A stretch of DNA of 64,000 nucleotides from DATEPR01 sp963780635 (lineage in GTDB: Bacteria; Actinomycetota; Actinomycetes; Mycobacteriales; Pseudonocardiaceae): positions 372,001 through 436,000 of the forward strand of contig CAWACW010000015.1 in assembly GCA_963780635.1 (NCBI GenBank), in the 5' to 3' direction. Every line of letters begins with the position of its first letter. Positions within the stretch are counted from its first letter, which is position 1. Of the stretch, positions 34,778 to 43,725 are shown piece after piece. The position numbers and the translations under genes are program-made. Below the pieces are notes generated by a model. The model was not told where the DNA came from. It saw only the letters and a program-made list of their open reading frames with translations, and did not search any database.

Positions 34778-35513
34778 TCGGCCGCCACTGGCTGACCGGT
34801 GGGTCCGGTTCGCGGTTCAGGCGCGCTATCGCGTAGAGCCTGGGCATGTCGTGGATCGTCATCCGCCGGTACGCGAGTTCGACGATCGCGTTCCGCTGCA
34901 GGTCCCGCAATTGTTCCTCGACGGTGCGGCGGGCCATGCCCGCCAGCGAGCCCAGCTCGGCTTGGGTGAGGCAGTCCGGTAGCTCGTAGCGGCCGCCGGT
35001 GTCTCTGCTGCCGATCGTGTCGGCCAGTTCGATGAGGACCCTGGCCAGGCGGCACGGCACCGGCAGCACGTAGTCGGCCCGCCTGCGGTTGGCCTCGCGC
35101 AGCCGGTCGGTGACCGCCTGGCTCACCGCGAGATGCGCCTCGGGCTGGTTGCGCAGGAACTCGCGCAGGCTCTCGCTCTCGATCAACCGGGCCGTGACCG
35201 GCCCACACGCGATGACGTTGGCCTGGCTCTCCAGGTGGTGGAGCGCGGCCAGATCGTCCGCGAGGTCGCCGGCTCGCGCTACCCCCAGGAGTGCGAGCCG
35301 GCCGTCCTCGGAGGTGGTGGCCACCTTCGCGGTGCCACGGACCAGCAACACGGCCCGGTCGACATACTCACCGTGCCGGACGATCGGATGGTTGCGCGCA
35401 AACTCGCGTTCCACACCTAGCTCGAGCAGCTGGTCACGCACGTCCGGCCGCAGCCGCCCCAACAGGGTGGCTGCGGCCCACGTCGACCTGCCGCGCAACG
35501 CAGGACCTCGCAT
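34764..35513 (-). CDS. Crp/Fnr family transcriptional regulator (downstream of pair)
   Basis: A 249-residue protein with an N-terminal cyclic-nucleotide-binding-type beta roll (FARNHPIVRHGEYVDRAVLLVRGTAKVATTSEDGRLALLGVARAGDLADDLAALHH). A long dimer helix precedes a Crp-type HTH (CLTQAELGSLAGMARRTVEEQLRDLQRNAIVELAYRRMTIHDMPRL). The phosphate-binding cassette of cAMP sensors (RxS) is absent, and there is no Cys cluster for an Fe-S cofactor, so the signal is unknown. It is 41 bp downstream of a second Crp/Fnr gene on the same strand, suggesting an operon. Confidence 0.88.
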   Translation of the reverse strand: MRGPALRGRSTWAAATLLGRLRPDVRDQLLELGVEREFARNHPIVRHGEYVDRAVLLVRGTAKVATTSEDGRLALLGVARAGDLADDLAALHHLESQANVIACGPVTARLIESESLREFLRNQPEAHLAVSQAVTDRLREANRRRADYVLPVPCRLARVLIELADTIGSRDTGGRYELPDCLTQAELGSLAGMARRTVEEQLRDLQRNAIVELAYRRMTIHDMPRLYAIARLNREPDPPVSQWRPISDY

Positions 35514-35554
35514 CGCGCTGGTCGCCTCCTACCTACCTCGCCCCCTCGGCGGTC

Positions 35555-36313
35555 TCACTGTGGCCGGTGCGGCAGGGTGCCACCACATCCCAGGACGCCT
35601 TTCGCGCCGTTTTTCGGATCGGCGGTGACCGCGACGACCATCCGGTCCAGGCAGGCCAGGCAGGGCACGACCAGCTTCCGGTACTCCGTGTGCACCACCT
35701 GCCGGTCCCGGAACGCGCGCAGCGTGCGGTTCACGGTGACCTCGGCGGCCCTGGCGAGCTGCGCGATCTCGGCCTGACTGAGCGGGATCGAGCTGCCGTC
35801 GAACGCCGAGGCCAGCGACAGCAGCAGCTTCGCCACGCGCACCGGTACCGGGTCGTTGCGGATGTCCCGGCTGCTGGCGTCGGACGCCCGCAGGCGGTCG
35901 ACCAGCACGCGCGCGATCTCCATGCCCACCCTGGGATGGTCGCCGAGGTAGCCGTCGAGCCTGTCCCTGGCGAGTTTGCTGGCCAGGACGTGGCTGATCG
36001 CGACCACCGAGGCCGACCGGGGCTGCCGATCGAAGTAGGACATCTCGCCGAGCAGGCTGCCCCGGCTGCGGATGCCGATCAGCTGCTCGTTGCCCTGCTC
36101 GTCCCGCATCACGACCTTGACCTGGCCCGCTTGCAGCAGGAGGACGAACCCGCCACCACGGTCGCCGTCGATGATCAGCGGTTCGCCCGGCTGGTAGGAG
36201 GCGTGGTGCCCGCACGCGAGCAGGTTGGCGCACTCGGCGGCGGTCAGCCTGCCGAGGAACGAATCAGGTGGCCAGACCCTGTTTCGCGGGTCGCCGTGCA
36301 GCACAGTCCTCAC
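35555..36313 (-). CDS. Crp/Fnr family transcriptional regulator (upstream of pair)
   Basis: A 252-residue protein with a beta roll (YQPGEPLIIDGDRGGGFVLLLQAGQVKVVMRDEQGNEQLIGIRSRGSLLGEMSYFDRQPRSASVVAI) close to the cNMP-binding consensus, where GEMSYFDRQPRSASV resembles the GELALxxxxPRxAxV cassette. It may therefore bind cAMP or a relative. The HTH is PLSQAEIAQLARAAEVTVNRTLRAFRDRQVVHTEYRKLVV. First gene of the Crp/Fnr pair. Targets are unknown. Confidence 0.88.
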   Translation of the reverse strand: MRTVLHGDPRNRVWPPDSFLGRLTAAECANLLACGHHASYQPGEPLIIDGDRGGGFVLLLQAGQVKVVMRDEQGNEQLIGIRSRGSLLGEMSYFDRQPRSASVVAISHVLASKLARDRLDGYLGDHPRVGMEIARVLVDRLRASDASSRDIRNDPVPVRVAKLLLSLASAFDGSSIPLSQAEIAQLARAAEVTVNRTLRAFRDRQVVHTEYRKLVVPCLACLDRMVVAVTADPKNGAKGVLGCGGTLPHRPQ

Positions 36314-36410
36314 CTCGCCCTATTACGGTTAGCACAGGCGAGGTGACCGAGCGTTCCGCCGAAAGCGCGGAAATTCCGGACAGCGGGCACACTCCGTAGT
36401 CAGACGTCGG

Positions 36411-36746
36411 TCAGCGGCCGGTCTCGGCGGGGCCGAGTGGCGGGAACCGGACCTCGTTGCGCTCGATCTTCGCCTCGGCCGCGGTGAGCAGGTCGACACC
36501 GAGCACGTCCGCGAGCCGGACCAGGTAGATCAGCACGTCGGCGAGCTCGTCCAGGATGTTCGCGGACAGCTCGACGTCGTTCATCGCGGCAGCCGCCTCC
36601 TCCGGCGTGAGCCACTGGAACAGCGCGGTCAGCTCACCGACCTCACCGGACAGCGCCATGACGAGGTTCTTGGGGGTGTGAAAGCGCTCCCAGTCACGCA
36701 GTGCGGCGAACGACCGCAGGCGGGCTTCCAGTCGCGTCAGGTCCAT
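36411..36746 (-). CDS. MazG-like nucleotide pyrophosphohydrolase
   Basis: A 111-residue all-alpha NTP pyrophosphatase of the MazG/RS21-C6 (dCTPase-like) group. Metal-binding motifs are GEVGELTALFQW (EVGEL) and ILDELADVLIYLVRLAD (E..D). It starts with DWERFHTPKNLVMAL, where the KNL/A segment contacts the nucleotide. It likely cleaves non-canonical dNTPs or dCTP to the monophosphate. Single-domain and monocistronic. Confidence 0.85.
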   Translation of the reverse strand: MDLTRLEARLRSFAALRDWERFHTPKNLVMALSGEVGELTALFQWLTPEEAAAAMNDVELSANILDELADVLIYLVRLADVLGVDLLTAAEAKIERNEVRFPPLGPAETGR

Positions 36747-36826
36747 GGACCACGTCCTACCAGAGCGGACGCCGATATCCTCGACCGCATGGACAGCGGC
36801 TTCGTGATCGACACCACCTTCCGGCG

Positions 36827-37675
36827 GTGACCAGTCGGCGGTCCCGTATCGGCCGCGTCAGGGTCGTGGTGGACACCGGGGTCGCCGAACTGTTCGACGA
36901 TCCGGACCGCCCGGCGGCCAGGGCGCTGCTGATCGACGGCATCCCGCAGTCGCACGTGGATCTGGACGACCCGACGTACCTGGAGTTCGAGTACGTCCGG
37001 CGGCTGGCGCACGTGGTGGACCTCACGCCACCGGGCCCGCTGCGCGCGCTGCATCTGGGCGGTGGTGCGCTCACGCTGCCGCGCTACGTCGCGGCCACCC
37101 GGCCCGGCTCCGGTCAGCAGGTGGTGGAGATCGACGCGGCCCTGGTGGAACTGGTGCGCAAGGAGCTGCCGCTGGCCCGGTCGGCGCGGCTGCGGCTGCG
37201 CACCGGTGACGCGCGGGACGTGCTGGCCCGGGTGCCCGAGGCCGCGTTCGACCTGCTGGTCGTGGACGTGTTCAGCGGCGGGCGGATGCCTGCCCGGCTC
37301 GCGTCGACGGAGTTCGCCGGGCTCGCCGCGAGGGCGCTGCGCCCGGCGGGCGTGCTGGCGGTGAACCTGGCCGACGGCAGCGGGCTGCGGTTCGCGCGGG
37401 CGCACGTGGCGACGGTCGGCACGGCGTTCGACCAGCTGGCGCTGCTGGCCGATCCGACGGTGCTGGCCGGGAAGCGGTTCGGCAACCTGGTGCTGGTGGC
37501 GAGCCGGGTGGAGCTGCCGGTGCGCGACTACGTCCGGCGGACCGCGTCCGACCCGTTCCCCGGCCGGGTGCTGTACGGCGACGACCTCGTCCGGTTCACC
37601 GCCGGTGCGAAGCCGGTCGCGGACGCCGACGCCGTCGAGTCACCGCTGCCGCCGGACACGCTGTTCGCAGGCTAA
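36827..37675 (+). CDS. Spermidine-synthase-like SAM-binding protein
   Basis: A 282-residue Rossmann-fold protein with LHLGGGALTLPRYVAATRPGSGQQVVEIDAALVELVRKELPL and RTGDARDVLARVPEAAFDLLVVDVFSGGRMP. These match motifs I to IV of the spermidine synthase / fused polyamine-propyltransferase family. The first 40 residues are degenerate, and the strict putrescine-binding residues are not obvious, so the real substrate is uncertain. The GTG at 36827 was chosen; it overlaps a 13-codon frame that starts at 36789 (GTGA overlap). Confidence 0.75.
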   Translation: MTSRRSRIGRVRVVVDTGVAELFDDPDRPAARALLIDGIPQSHVDLDDPTYLEFEYVRRLAHVVDLTPPGPLRALHLGGGALTLPRYVAATRPGSGQQVVEIDAALVELVRKELPLARSARLRLRTGDARDVLARVPEAAFDLLVVDVFSGGRMPARLASTEFAGLAARALRPAGVLAVNLADGSGLRFARAHVATVGTAFDQLALLADPTVLAGKRFGNLVLVASRVELPVRDYVRRTASDPFPGRVLYGDDLVRFTAGAKPVADADAVESPLPPDTLFAG

Positions 37676-37723
37676 GAACTGCCTAACAGCTCTAAAGAGC
37701 CGCTTGAGCGATACGCTCGGTTC

Positions 37724-38378
37724 ATGACGTTCCGTGCCGAGTTGGACACGCTCGCCGAACGCGTCTTCCTGATGGCCTGTGACGTCGAGCGGCGCAGGCT
37801 GTCCGGCCGGTACATCAAGGTCGTCGTCCGCGGCGCGCTGCTGGCCGAGCTGAGTCTGCGCGGATGCCTGGTCGAGGACGACGGCACCGTGCGGCCGTCG
37901 TCGACGAAGCGGACCGGCGATCGTCTGCTCGATGACGCGCTGCGGACGATGAGCGAGCAGCGTCCGCGCAGCTGGCGGGGCTGGGTGCGCAGGGACAACA
38001 ACCCGACACTGACGGCGGTGCGGGCGAAACTGGCGGCGGCCGGCGTCATCGGCGTCGAGCCGTCGCGCCTCCTGGGCATCTTCCCGAGCACGCTGATCAC
38101 CGTGGCCGATCCGGCGCGGGTGGCCGCGTTACGGTCGTCCGTGCGAGGAACTGGTGCGCGGACACCGGCCGGTGTCCGAAGTGTCCACTGAGGACGCGAT
38201 CGTGGTCTCGCTGGTGGCGGTCGGTGAGGTCGACGAGGTGCTGTCCCGGCACGACCGCAGGGCGTACGCGGACCGGATCAAGGAGTTCGGCGAGCGCGGC
38301 GGCGACACGGTGCCCGCGCTCAAGCACGTGGTCCGGAGCATCAAGGCGGCCAGGGCGGCTGCCGCGTCGGGCGGCTGA
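37724..38378 (+). pseudogene. GPP34 family phosphoprotein, one frame break
   Basis: The N-terminal part (MTFRAELDTLAERVFLMACDVERRRLSGRYIKVVVRGALLAELSLRGCL) and RTGDRLLDDALRTM match the Golgi phosphoprotein 3 (GPP34) domain, widespread in actinobacteria and thought to bind phosphoinositide-like lipids. Near 38145 one base is missing. Restoring it gives VRxELVRGHRPVSEVSTEDAIVVSLVAVGEVDEVLSRHDRRAYADRIKEF and the expected end at 38378, about 218 residues. Either a sequencing indel or recent inactivation. Confidence 0.72.
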
Positions 38379-38432
38379 GCAAACCTACCGGCGGGTATGG
38401 CCATCGGGTGACTCGCGGGTAATGATGGGGAC

Positions 38433-39935
38433 ATGAGCACCTCGCATGTCCAGACCAGTACCGCGGACCCGTCGGCCACCTTCGACTCGCTGGACCCGAA
38501 CACTGGCGATGTGGTGGCGAGCTACCCGATCCACGGCGCGGCGGACGTCGACGCCGCGGTGGACAGGGCGAGGATCGCGGCCCGCTGGTGGGCCGACCTC
38601 GGGTTCGCCGGCCGCGCGGTGCGGATGCGCAAGTGGGCCGGGGTGCTCACCCGCCGGATGGCCCAGCTCGCGGAGGTGGTGCACGCGGAGACCGGCAAGC
38701 CGCACGCCGACGCGCAACTGGAGATCGTGCTGGCCATCGAGCACATCGCATGGGCGGGCAAGCACGCGAGCAAGGTGCTGGGACCGCACCGTCGCTCCCC
38801 CGGTCTGCTGATGATCAACTACGCGGCGACCGTTCAGTACGAACCGCTGGGCGTGGTCGGCGTGATCGGGCCGTGGAACTACCCGGTGTTCACGCCGATG
38901 GGCTCGATCGCCTACGCGCTGGCAGCCGGCAACGCCGTGGTGTTCAAGCCCAGCGAGTACACCCCCGGCGTGGGCAGGTGGCTGGCCGACTCGTTCGCCG
39001 ACGTCGTGCCGGAGCAGCCGGTGCTGCAGCTGATCACCGGCATGGGCGAGACCGGTGCGGCGCTGTGCCGGGCGGGCGTGGACAAGGTCGCGTTCACCGG
39101 ATCGGCTGCCACCGGCAAGCGCGTGATGGCCGCGTGCGCGCAGACGTTGACGCCGGTCGTGATCGAGGCGGGCGGCAAGGACTCGCTGCTGGTCGACGCC
39201 GACGCGAACGTCGACGACGCGGCGGACGCGGCCGTGTGGGGCGGCATGTCCAACGCCGGCCAGACATGTGTCGGCGTGGAGCGCGTGTACGTGCACGAGC
39301 AGGTGTACGACCAGTTCGTCGCGAAGGTGCTGGCGAAGACGGACGGTCTGCGCGCCGGTGCGGACAAGGACGCGAAGATCGGCCCGATCACGATGCCGGG
39401 CCAGCTGAAGGTCATCTCCGACCACATCGCGGACGCGTTGGCCAAGGGCGGCAAGGCGGTGCGCGGTGGTGCCGACTCGGTCGGCGAGCGGTTCGTGCAG
39501 CCGACGGTGCTGGTGGACGTGCCCGAGGACTCGAAGGCCGTCACCGACGAGACGTTCGGCCCGACGCTGACCATCGCGAAGGTGCGCGACATGGACGAGG
39601 CGGTCGAGCGGGCCAACGCGACGAAGTACGGGCTGGGCAACACGGTGTTCGCCAAGGCACGTGGCATGGAGTTGGCGAAGCGGCTGCGTTCCGGCATGGT
39701 CGCGGTGAACTCGGTGATCAGCTTCGCGGCCATTCCCAGCATGCCCTTCGGTGGCGTCGGCGACTCCGGCTTCGGCCGGATCCACGGCCCGGACGGGCTG
39801 CGCGAGTTCGCGAGGTCGAAGTCGATCGCGCGACCGAGGTTCCGTGCGCCGCTGAACCTGACCACTTTCTCGCGGCCGGAGAAAGCGGACAAGATGGTGG
39901 CCACATTGATGACGATGCTGCACGGGAAACGGTAG
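38433..39935 (+). CDS. Aldehyde dehydrogenase family protein (succinate-semialdehyde-type)
   Basis: A 500-residue NAD(P)-dependent ALDH with GVIGPWNYPVF, the FTGSAATGKRV cofactor loop, catalytic Glu in VVIEAGGKDSL and catalytic Cys in NAGQTCVGVERVYVHE. The tail FARSKSIARPRFRAPLNLTTFSRPEKADKMV is longer than in betaine-type ALDHs and typical of the actinobacterial succinic-semialdehyde or coniferyl-aldehyde-like group. The ATG follows GGGG. Intact and monocistronic; independent of the ALDH at 7821. Confidence 0.88.
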   Translation: MSTSHVQTSTADPSATFDSLDPNTGDVVASYPIHGAADVDAAVDRARIAARWWADLGFAGRAVRMRKWAGVLTRRMAQLAEVVHAETGKPHADAQLEIVLAIEHIAWAGKHASKVLGPHRRSPGLLMINYAATVQYEPLGVVGVIGPWNYPVFTPMGSIAYALAAGNAVVFKPSEYTPGVGRWLADSFADVVPEQPVLQLITGMGETGAALCRAGVDKVAFTGSAATGKRVMAACAQTLTPVVIEAGGKDSLLVDADANVDDAADAAVWGGMSNAGQTCVGVERVYVHEQVYDQFVAKVLAKTDGLRAGADKDAKIGPITMPGQLKVISDHIADALAKGGKAVRGGADSVGERFVQPTVLVDVPEDSKAVTDETFGPTLTIAKVRDMDEAVERANATKYGLGNTVFAKARGMELAKRLRSGMVAVNSVISFAAIPSMPFGGVGDSGFGRIHGPDGLREFARSKSIARPRFRAPLNLTTFSRPEKADKMVATLMTMLHGKR

Positions 39936-40033
39936 TCGCGCAACAGCCCACGACGATCTTGTGCCCGGTTGTAGGGTGACCGGGCGGATTCGACGCGGTC
40001 CGTTGCTGGGGCGCCGACAGTGAGGTGTGTGGC

Positions 40034-40828
40034 ATGACCGAGGATGCCAACTGGATTCCCGACGAGATCAACGTGGAGGTGCCCAGCGCCGCACGCGTGT
40101 ACGACTATCTGTTGGGCGGTGGCCACAACTTCGCCGCCGACAGGGCTGTTGGTGACGTGGTACTGCGCGTTCAGCCGCAGGGCAGGCAGATCGCGAGTTC
40201 GAATCGGGCGTTTCTCAATCGTGCGGTGCGCTACCTCATCGACCAGGGCATCACCCAGTTCCTCGACCTGGGTTCGGGCATTCCGACGGTGGGAAACGTG
40301 CACGAGGTGGCCCAGCGGGCGAATCCGGACAGCCGCGTGGTGTACGTGGACTACGACCCGGTGGCGGTGGCACACAGCCAACTCATGTTACGCGGCAACG
40401 ACCACGCCACGGTCATCGACGCGGACCTGACGCAGCCGGAACAGGTACTCGACTCGCCCGATCTGCGCAAATTCATCGATTTCGACGAACCGGTCGGCCT
40501 GTTGATGGTCGCGGTGTTCCATTTCGTCCCCGACGACAAACGCCCGAAGGACATCGTCGCGAAATACAGGTCCGTCCTGCCGGCGGGCAGCTACCTGGCT
40601 CTGTCGCATTTGACGGCCGACCAGATGCCCGGCGAGAGCGACGGGGTCGTCGAGGCGATGCGCAACAGCAGGGACCCGATGTACTTCCGCAAGTACGACG
40701 AAGTGCGCGAACTGTTCGACGGTTTCGACATGGTCGCGCCGGGCGTCGTCACGGCTTCGGAATGGCACGGCGAAGCCGGCGGCAACAGTCAGGAAGGCGT
40801 CTACGTAGGAGTAGGCAAAAAGGCCTGA
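40034..40828 (+). CDS. S-adenosyl methyltransferase family protein (DUF574/PF04672)
   Basis: A 264-residue protein with the hallmark start of this actinobacterial family, PSAARVYDYLLGGGHNFAADRAVGD. The SAM-binding segments FLDLGSGIPTVGNVHEVAQ, RVVYVDYDPVAVAHSQ and LMVAVFHFVPDDKRP follow. Substrates are unknown. Members are numerous in actinomycete genomes and often near regulators. ATG 40034 is used because GAGGTG is just upstream. Confidence 0.88.
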   Translation: MTEDANWIPDEINVEVPSAARVYDYLLGGGHNFAADRAVGDVVLRVQPQGRQIASSNRAFLNRAVRYLIDQGITQFLDLGSGIPTVGNVHEVAQRANPDSRVVYVDYDPVAVAHSQLMLRGNDHATVIDADLTQPEQVLDSPDLRKFIDFDEPVGLLMVAVFHFVPDDKRPKDIVAKYRSVLPAGSYLALSHLTADQMPGESDGVVEAMRNSRDPMYFRKYDEVRELFDGFDMVAPGVVTASEWHGEAGGNSQEGVYVGVGKKA

Positions 40829-40898
40829 TCAGCGGTGGCATCGCCCCGGCGAAGCGCGAAACGCGCCAGGCCGGGAACGAACGCACCAGCCGAAGCCG

Positions 40899-42491
40899 TC
40901 ACGACGAGTTCTTGATCAAATCCGCCGCCTTCTCCGCGATCATGATCGTAGGAGCGTTCGTGTTCCCCCGGACGATCTTCGGCATCACCGACGCGTCGAC
41001 GACGCGCAACCCGGAAACCCCACGAACCCGCAACGAAGGATCGACGACAGCCGACTCGCCCGATCCCATCGCGCAGGTCCCCACCGGGTGATACAGCGTC
41101 TGGGTCTGAGCACGGATGTGCTCCCCCAGTTCGTCTTCGCTCAACCCGTCGAGATGATCGGGCATGCTCGGCCCGGCCAGGAACCGCCCCAGCGAGGCCT
41201 CCCGCCCGATCTCGATCAGCATCCGGCACCCGGCGACCATCGAGTCCCAGTCGGCCGGATCGGTGTAGTAACCGGGATCGAGAGCGGGCCGCCACTGAGG
41301 ATCGGCCGACCGCAGCCGCAAAGTCCCGCGACTGGCCACGTCCACCACAGTCGCGGCGGCGGTGAAACCACGGCCAGGAGACTCCCGCAGCCCGTTGTCC
41401 ACGAACTGCGTCGGCACGGCGACGAACTGCATGTCCGGCGCCTCACCACCGGACCGAGTGGAGGTGAATCCGCCGCTCTCGCCGACGTTCGACGCCAGCG
41501 GACCGCGACCGGACAGCTGCCACTGCATCAACCGAGCCGGTGTCTGGTAGTCGACCAGATCGGACGTTCCCTTGGTGTGCCAGATGATCCCGGCAGCGGG
41601 ATGGTCGTGCAGGTTCGAGCCGACACCCGACAGCGCGACGGTGACGGCGATGCCGTGCTCACGCAGGTGCTCGGCGGGGCCGATGCCCGACAGCATGAGC
41701 AACTGCGGTGAGTTGATCGCGCCGCCGGACAGCAGCACCTCGCGCTCCACCCGGACGACGTGTTCCCGGCCGCCCAACTGGAACGCGACACCGACGGCCC
41801 GGTCGCCCTCCAGCACGATCCGGCTGACCAGCGCGTTCGTCTGCACCGTGAGGTTGTCGCGCTTCATGGCGGGCCGCAGGTAAGCGTCCGCGGTGGACCA
41901 CCGGTGGCCGTTGCGGCAGGTCACCTGGTACTGGCCGACGCCGTCCTGCGTGGTGCCGTTGAAGTCGTCGTTGGGCTTCAGTCCCCACGCGACGGCGCTG
42001 TCCACCCAGGCCGCGCTCAGTTCGTGGGTATAGCGGCGGTCCTCGACCAGCACCGGCCCGTCGTTGCCGTGCAACGGCCCGGACAGCCGGGCGTTGTGCT
42101 CGGCGCGGCGGAAGTAGGGCAGCACGTCCTGGAAGCCCCAGCCGGCTGCCCCGTACTCGTCGCGCCAGCCGTCGTAGTCGGCGCTGTTGCCGCGGATGTA
42201 GATCATGGCGTTCATCGACGAGCAGCCCCCGAGCGCCTTCATCCTGGGCCAGTAGGCGCTGCGGCCGCCGAGGTGCTTCTGCTCGGTCGTCTCGTAGTTC
42301 CAGTCCCAGCGCGTCTTGAACAGCGCCGAGAACGCAGCCGGGATGTGGATCTCGTCCGCGTCGTCCTGGCCGCCCGCCTCGAGCACCAGGACCGTCACGT
42401 CCGAGGTCTCGGTCAACCGGCTGGCCAGCACGCAGCCCGCGCTGCCCGCACCGATGACGACGTAGTCGTAGGACGACGAGAGTTCCGGCAT
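40899..42491 (-). CDS. GMC-family flavoprotein oxidoreductase (choline/alcohol dehydrogenase-like)
   Basis: A 530-residue FAD enzyme. The N-terminal FAD motif is GAGSAGCVLASRL, GMC signature 1 is WPRMKALGGCSSMNAMIYIRG and signature 2 is SGGAINSPQLLMLSGIG. Catalytic His-Pro (YHPVGTCAMG) and the C-terminal NTNAPTIMIAEKAADLI follow. It oxidises an alcohol to the aldehyde, as choline dehydrogenase BetA does, but no betaine genes adjoin it. The ATG at 42491 has an almost perfect AAGGAGGT ribosome-binding site. Convergent with the methyltransferase gene. Confidence 0.88.
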   Translation of the reverse strand: MPELSSSYDYVVIGAGSAGCVLASRLTETSDVTVLVLEAGGQDDADEIHIPAAFSALFKTRWDWNYETTEQKHLGGRSAYWPRMKALGGCSSMNAMIYIRGNSADYDGWRDEYGAAGWGFQDVLPYFRRAEHNARLSGPLHGNDGPVLVEDRRYTHELSAAWVDSAVAWGLKPNDDFNGTTQDGVGQYQVTCRNGHRWSTADAYLRPAMKRDNLTVQTNALVSRIVLEGDRAVGVAFQLGGREHVVRVEREVLLSGGAINSPQLLMLSGIGPAEHLREHGIAVTVALSGVGSNLHDHPAAGIIWHTKGTSDLVDYQTPARLMQWQLSGRGPLASNVGESGGFTSTRSGGEAPDMQFVAVPTQFVDNGLRESPGRGFTAAATVVDVASRGTLRLRSADPQWRPALDPGYYTDPADWDSMVAGCRMLIEIGREASLGRFLAGPSMPDHLDGLSEDELGEHIRAQTQTLYHPVGTCAMGSGESAVVDPSLRVRGVSGLRVVDASVMPKIVRGNTNAPTIMIAEKAADLIKNSS

Positions 42492-42908
42492 CAGGACCTC
42501 CTTGTCACGACACCTGTGGCGATCAGTCTTCCCGTCCGGCGAACAGGACCGCAAGGGCTCGTCCGACACAGGTCACATCGAACCGCCGATTCCGCACACC
42601 AACCGCCCGACCAGCGAAAACCACCGGTGCCACCAGGACATCGCCGGCGTTGCGATGTCGCCACGGACGCGGCGGGCCGGTCGCCATGCCCGGCCCGGAC
42701 GGGGCCGGTGGGAGCGCCCCTCGCGGGCCTGCCGACAGGCTGCTCCGCCGACCGCGGGCCGGGTCCGAAGCGGCGCGAACGGCGACCGAAAACGCCTGGT
42801 TGTAGCGGTTGCCGGCGCGGACGGACGGGTGATAGTTCCACCGTTCGCGTGCACACGCGCTATCGTCATGTTGCGCCCGACGAACAATGGGCTACGGAGG
42901 TCTCGAAC
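42492..42908. other. Intergenic region (417 bp) without a supported gene
   Basis: Divergent promoter space between the GMC oxidoreductase and the 122-residue protein. All long frames here are extensions or antisense of neighbours. I see no repeats, RNA gene or clear operator. Confidence 0.5.
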
Positions 42909-43277
42909 ATGGAGCCGGCTGCCCAGGTGAGTGCTGATCTGCCCGACCAGGCGGACTTGGCCCGCATCTTCGCCGATTACGGCAAGGCAGCGCGTGGCAC
43001 CGCGATCAAGAACCACACCAAGGGTGACACGTTCGGCGAGCGGCTGGCCAACAGCCGCGCCGAGGTCTACGACAGGGCCGCGGAGCTCGTTCGCCAACTG
43101 CCGCTGCCGGACGCGGCCAGCGAGATGATGAATCGCGCGAAGGCAGCCCACATCCGCACGCCACCGCTGATCGACTTCGACTCGGCCGGCGTCCAGTACG
43201 CCACCGCCCGCGCCTGGCAGTTCTGCGCCTGGCAGATCGACCCGACGCTGCCCGAGGTCGCCGCGAAGTGGGAATGA
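42909..43277 (+). CDS. Hypothetical protein (122 aa)
   Basis: Not recognised. A soluble, mostly helical protein: MEPAAQVSADLPDQADLARIFADYGKAARGTAIKNHTKGDTFGERLANSRAEVYDRAAELVRQLP...RAWQFCAWQIDPTLPEVAAKWE. The stop overlaps the ATG of the next small gene (ATGA at 43274-43277), so the two are coupled and likely work together. Confidence 0.65.
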   Translation: MEPAAQVSADLPDQADLARIFADYGKAARGTAIKNHTKGDTFGERLANSRAEVYDRAAELVRQLPLPDAASEMMNRAKAAHIRTPPLIDFDSAGVQYATARAWQFCAWQIDPTLPEVAAKWE

Positions 43278-43507
43278 CCCCGGACAGCCGGCTGCCGCGC
43301 ACCCGACGCAGGCGCGCACGCTCGCCGTGGGGCTTCAATCCGCTGGGCTGGTTCATGCGCTGGGCCGACTGGTTCGAGTCGCGGGGCGTCTACGTGCCGG
43401 GCGAGGACAGCCGCGGCCTGTCCACCTGGCGGGACTTCGGCTGGCTGATCGCCGGCTGGCTGATCGCGGTCAGCGCGTTCGTGGTGTTTTTCGCCATCGT
43501 GTCCTGA
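43274..43507 (+). CDS. Small membrane protein (77 aa)
   Basis: Not recognised. A basic N-terminus (RLPRTRRRRARSPWGF) and a Trp-rich segment (WFMRWADWFESRGVYVPGED) precede one membrane helix (GWLIAGWLIAVSAFVVFFAIV). The topology suggests a cytoplasmic N-terminus. Translation is coupled to the preceding gene by a 4-bp overlap. Confidence 0.65.
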   Translation: MTPDSRLPRTRRRRARSPWGFNPLGWFMRWADWFESRGVYVPGEDSRGLSTWRDFGWLIAGWLIAVSAFVVFFAIVS

Positions 43508-43658
43508 ATGTGTTCGGCCCACCCCTGACTAGTCCGAACGGGTGTAATCCAGTGGGTTGATGTTGCACCGGCCGGGTTATGGTCGATTGTTGTTCTGAGC
43601 ACGCGAAGCCCCCCGGCGCGCTCTCGCTCCCGGCCGCCATCGGCTTGGGGCACCATGC

Positions 43659-43687
43659 TGTGGGCGGTGCCATCGGCACCGCCCACA
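43659..43687 (+). terminator. Terminator-like hairpin before bcp
   Basis: A perfect 13-bp stem (43659-43671 with 43675-43687) with a three-base ATC loop lies in the gap between the small membrane protein and bcp, 38 bp before the bcp start. No T tract follows, so it may terminate by structure alone or act as a regulatory leader hairpin. Confidence 0.55.
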
Positions 43688-43725
43688 CGCCGCTCTACCG
43701 CCGGTGAGGCGCTAGCGTGCGGGGT

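Noticed and set aside
36789..36830. 13-codon frame overlapping the start of the spermidine-synthase-like gene (possible leader peptide)
   Set aside because: It has no ribosome-binding site of note, no codon pattern typical of attenuators and no following hairpin. The GTGA overlap alone is weak evidence.
41760..42908. Long plus-strand frame upstream of the 122-residue hypothetical protein
   Set aside because: Mostly antisense to the GMC oxidoreductase and not protein-like; the real start is the ATG at 42909.
43508..43658. Possible second tRNA or small RNA before bcp
   Set aside because: No cloverleaf can be formed and no conserved RNA motif is visible; only the hairpin at 43659-43687 is supported.
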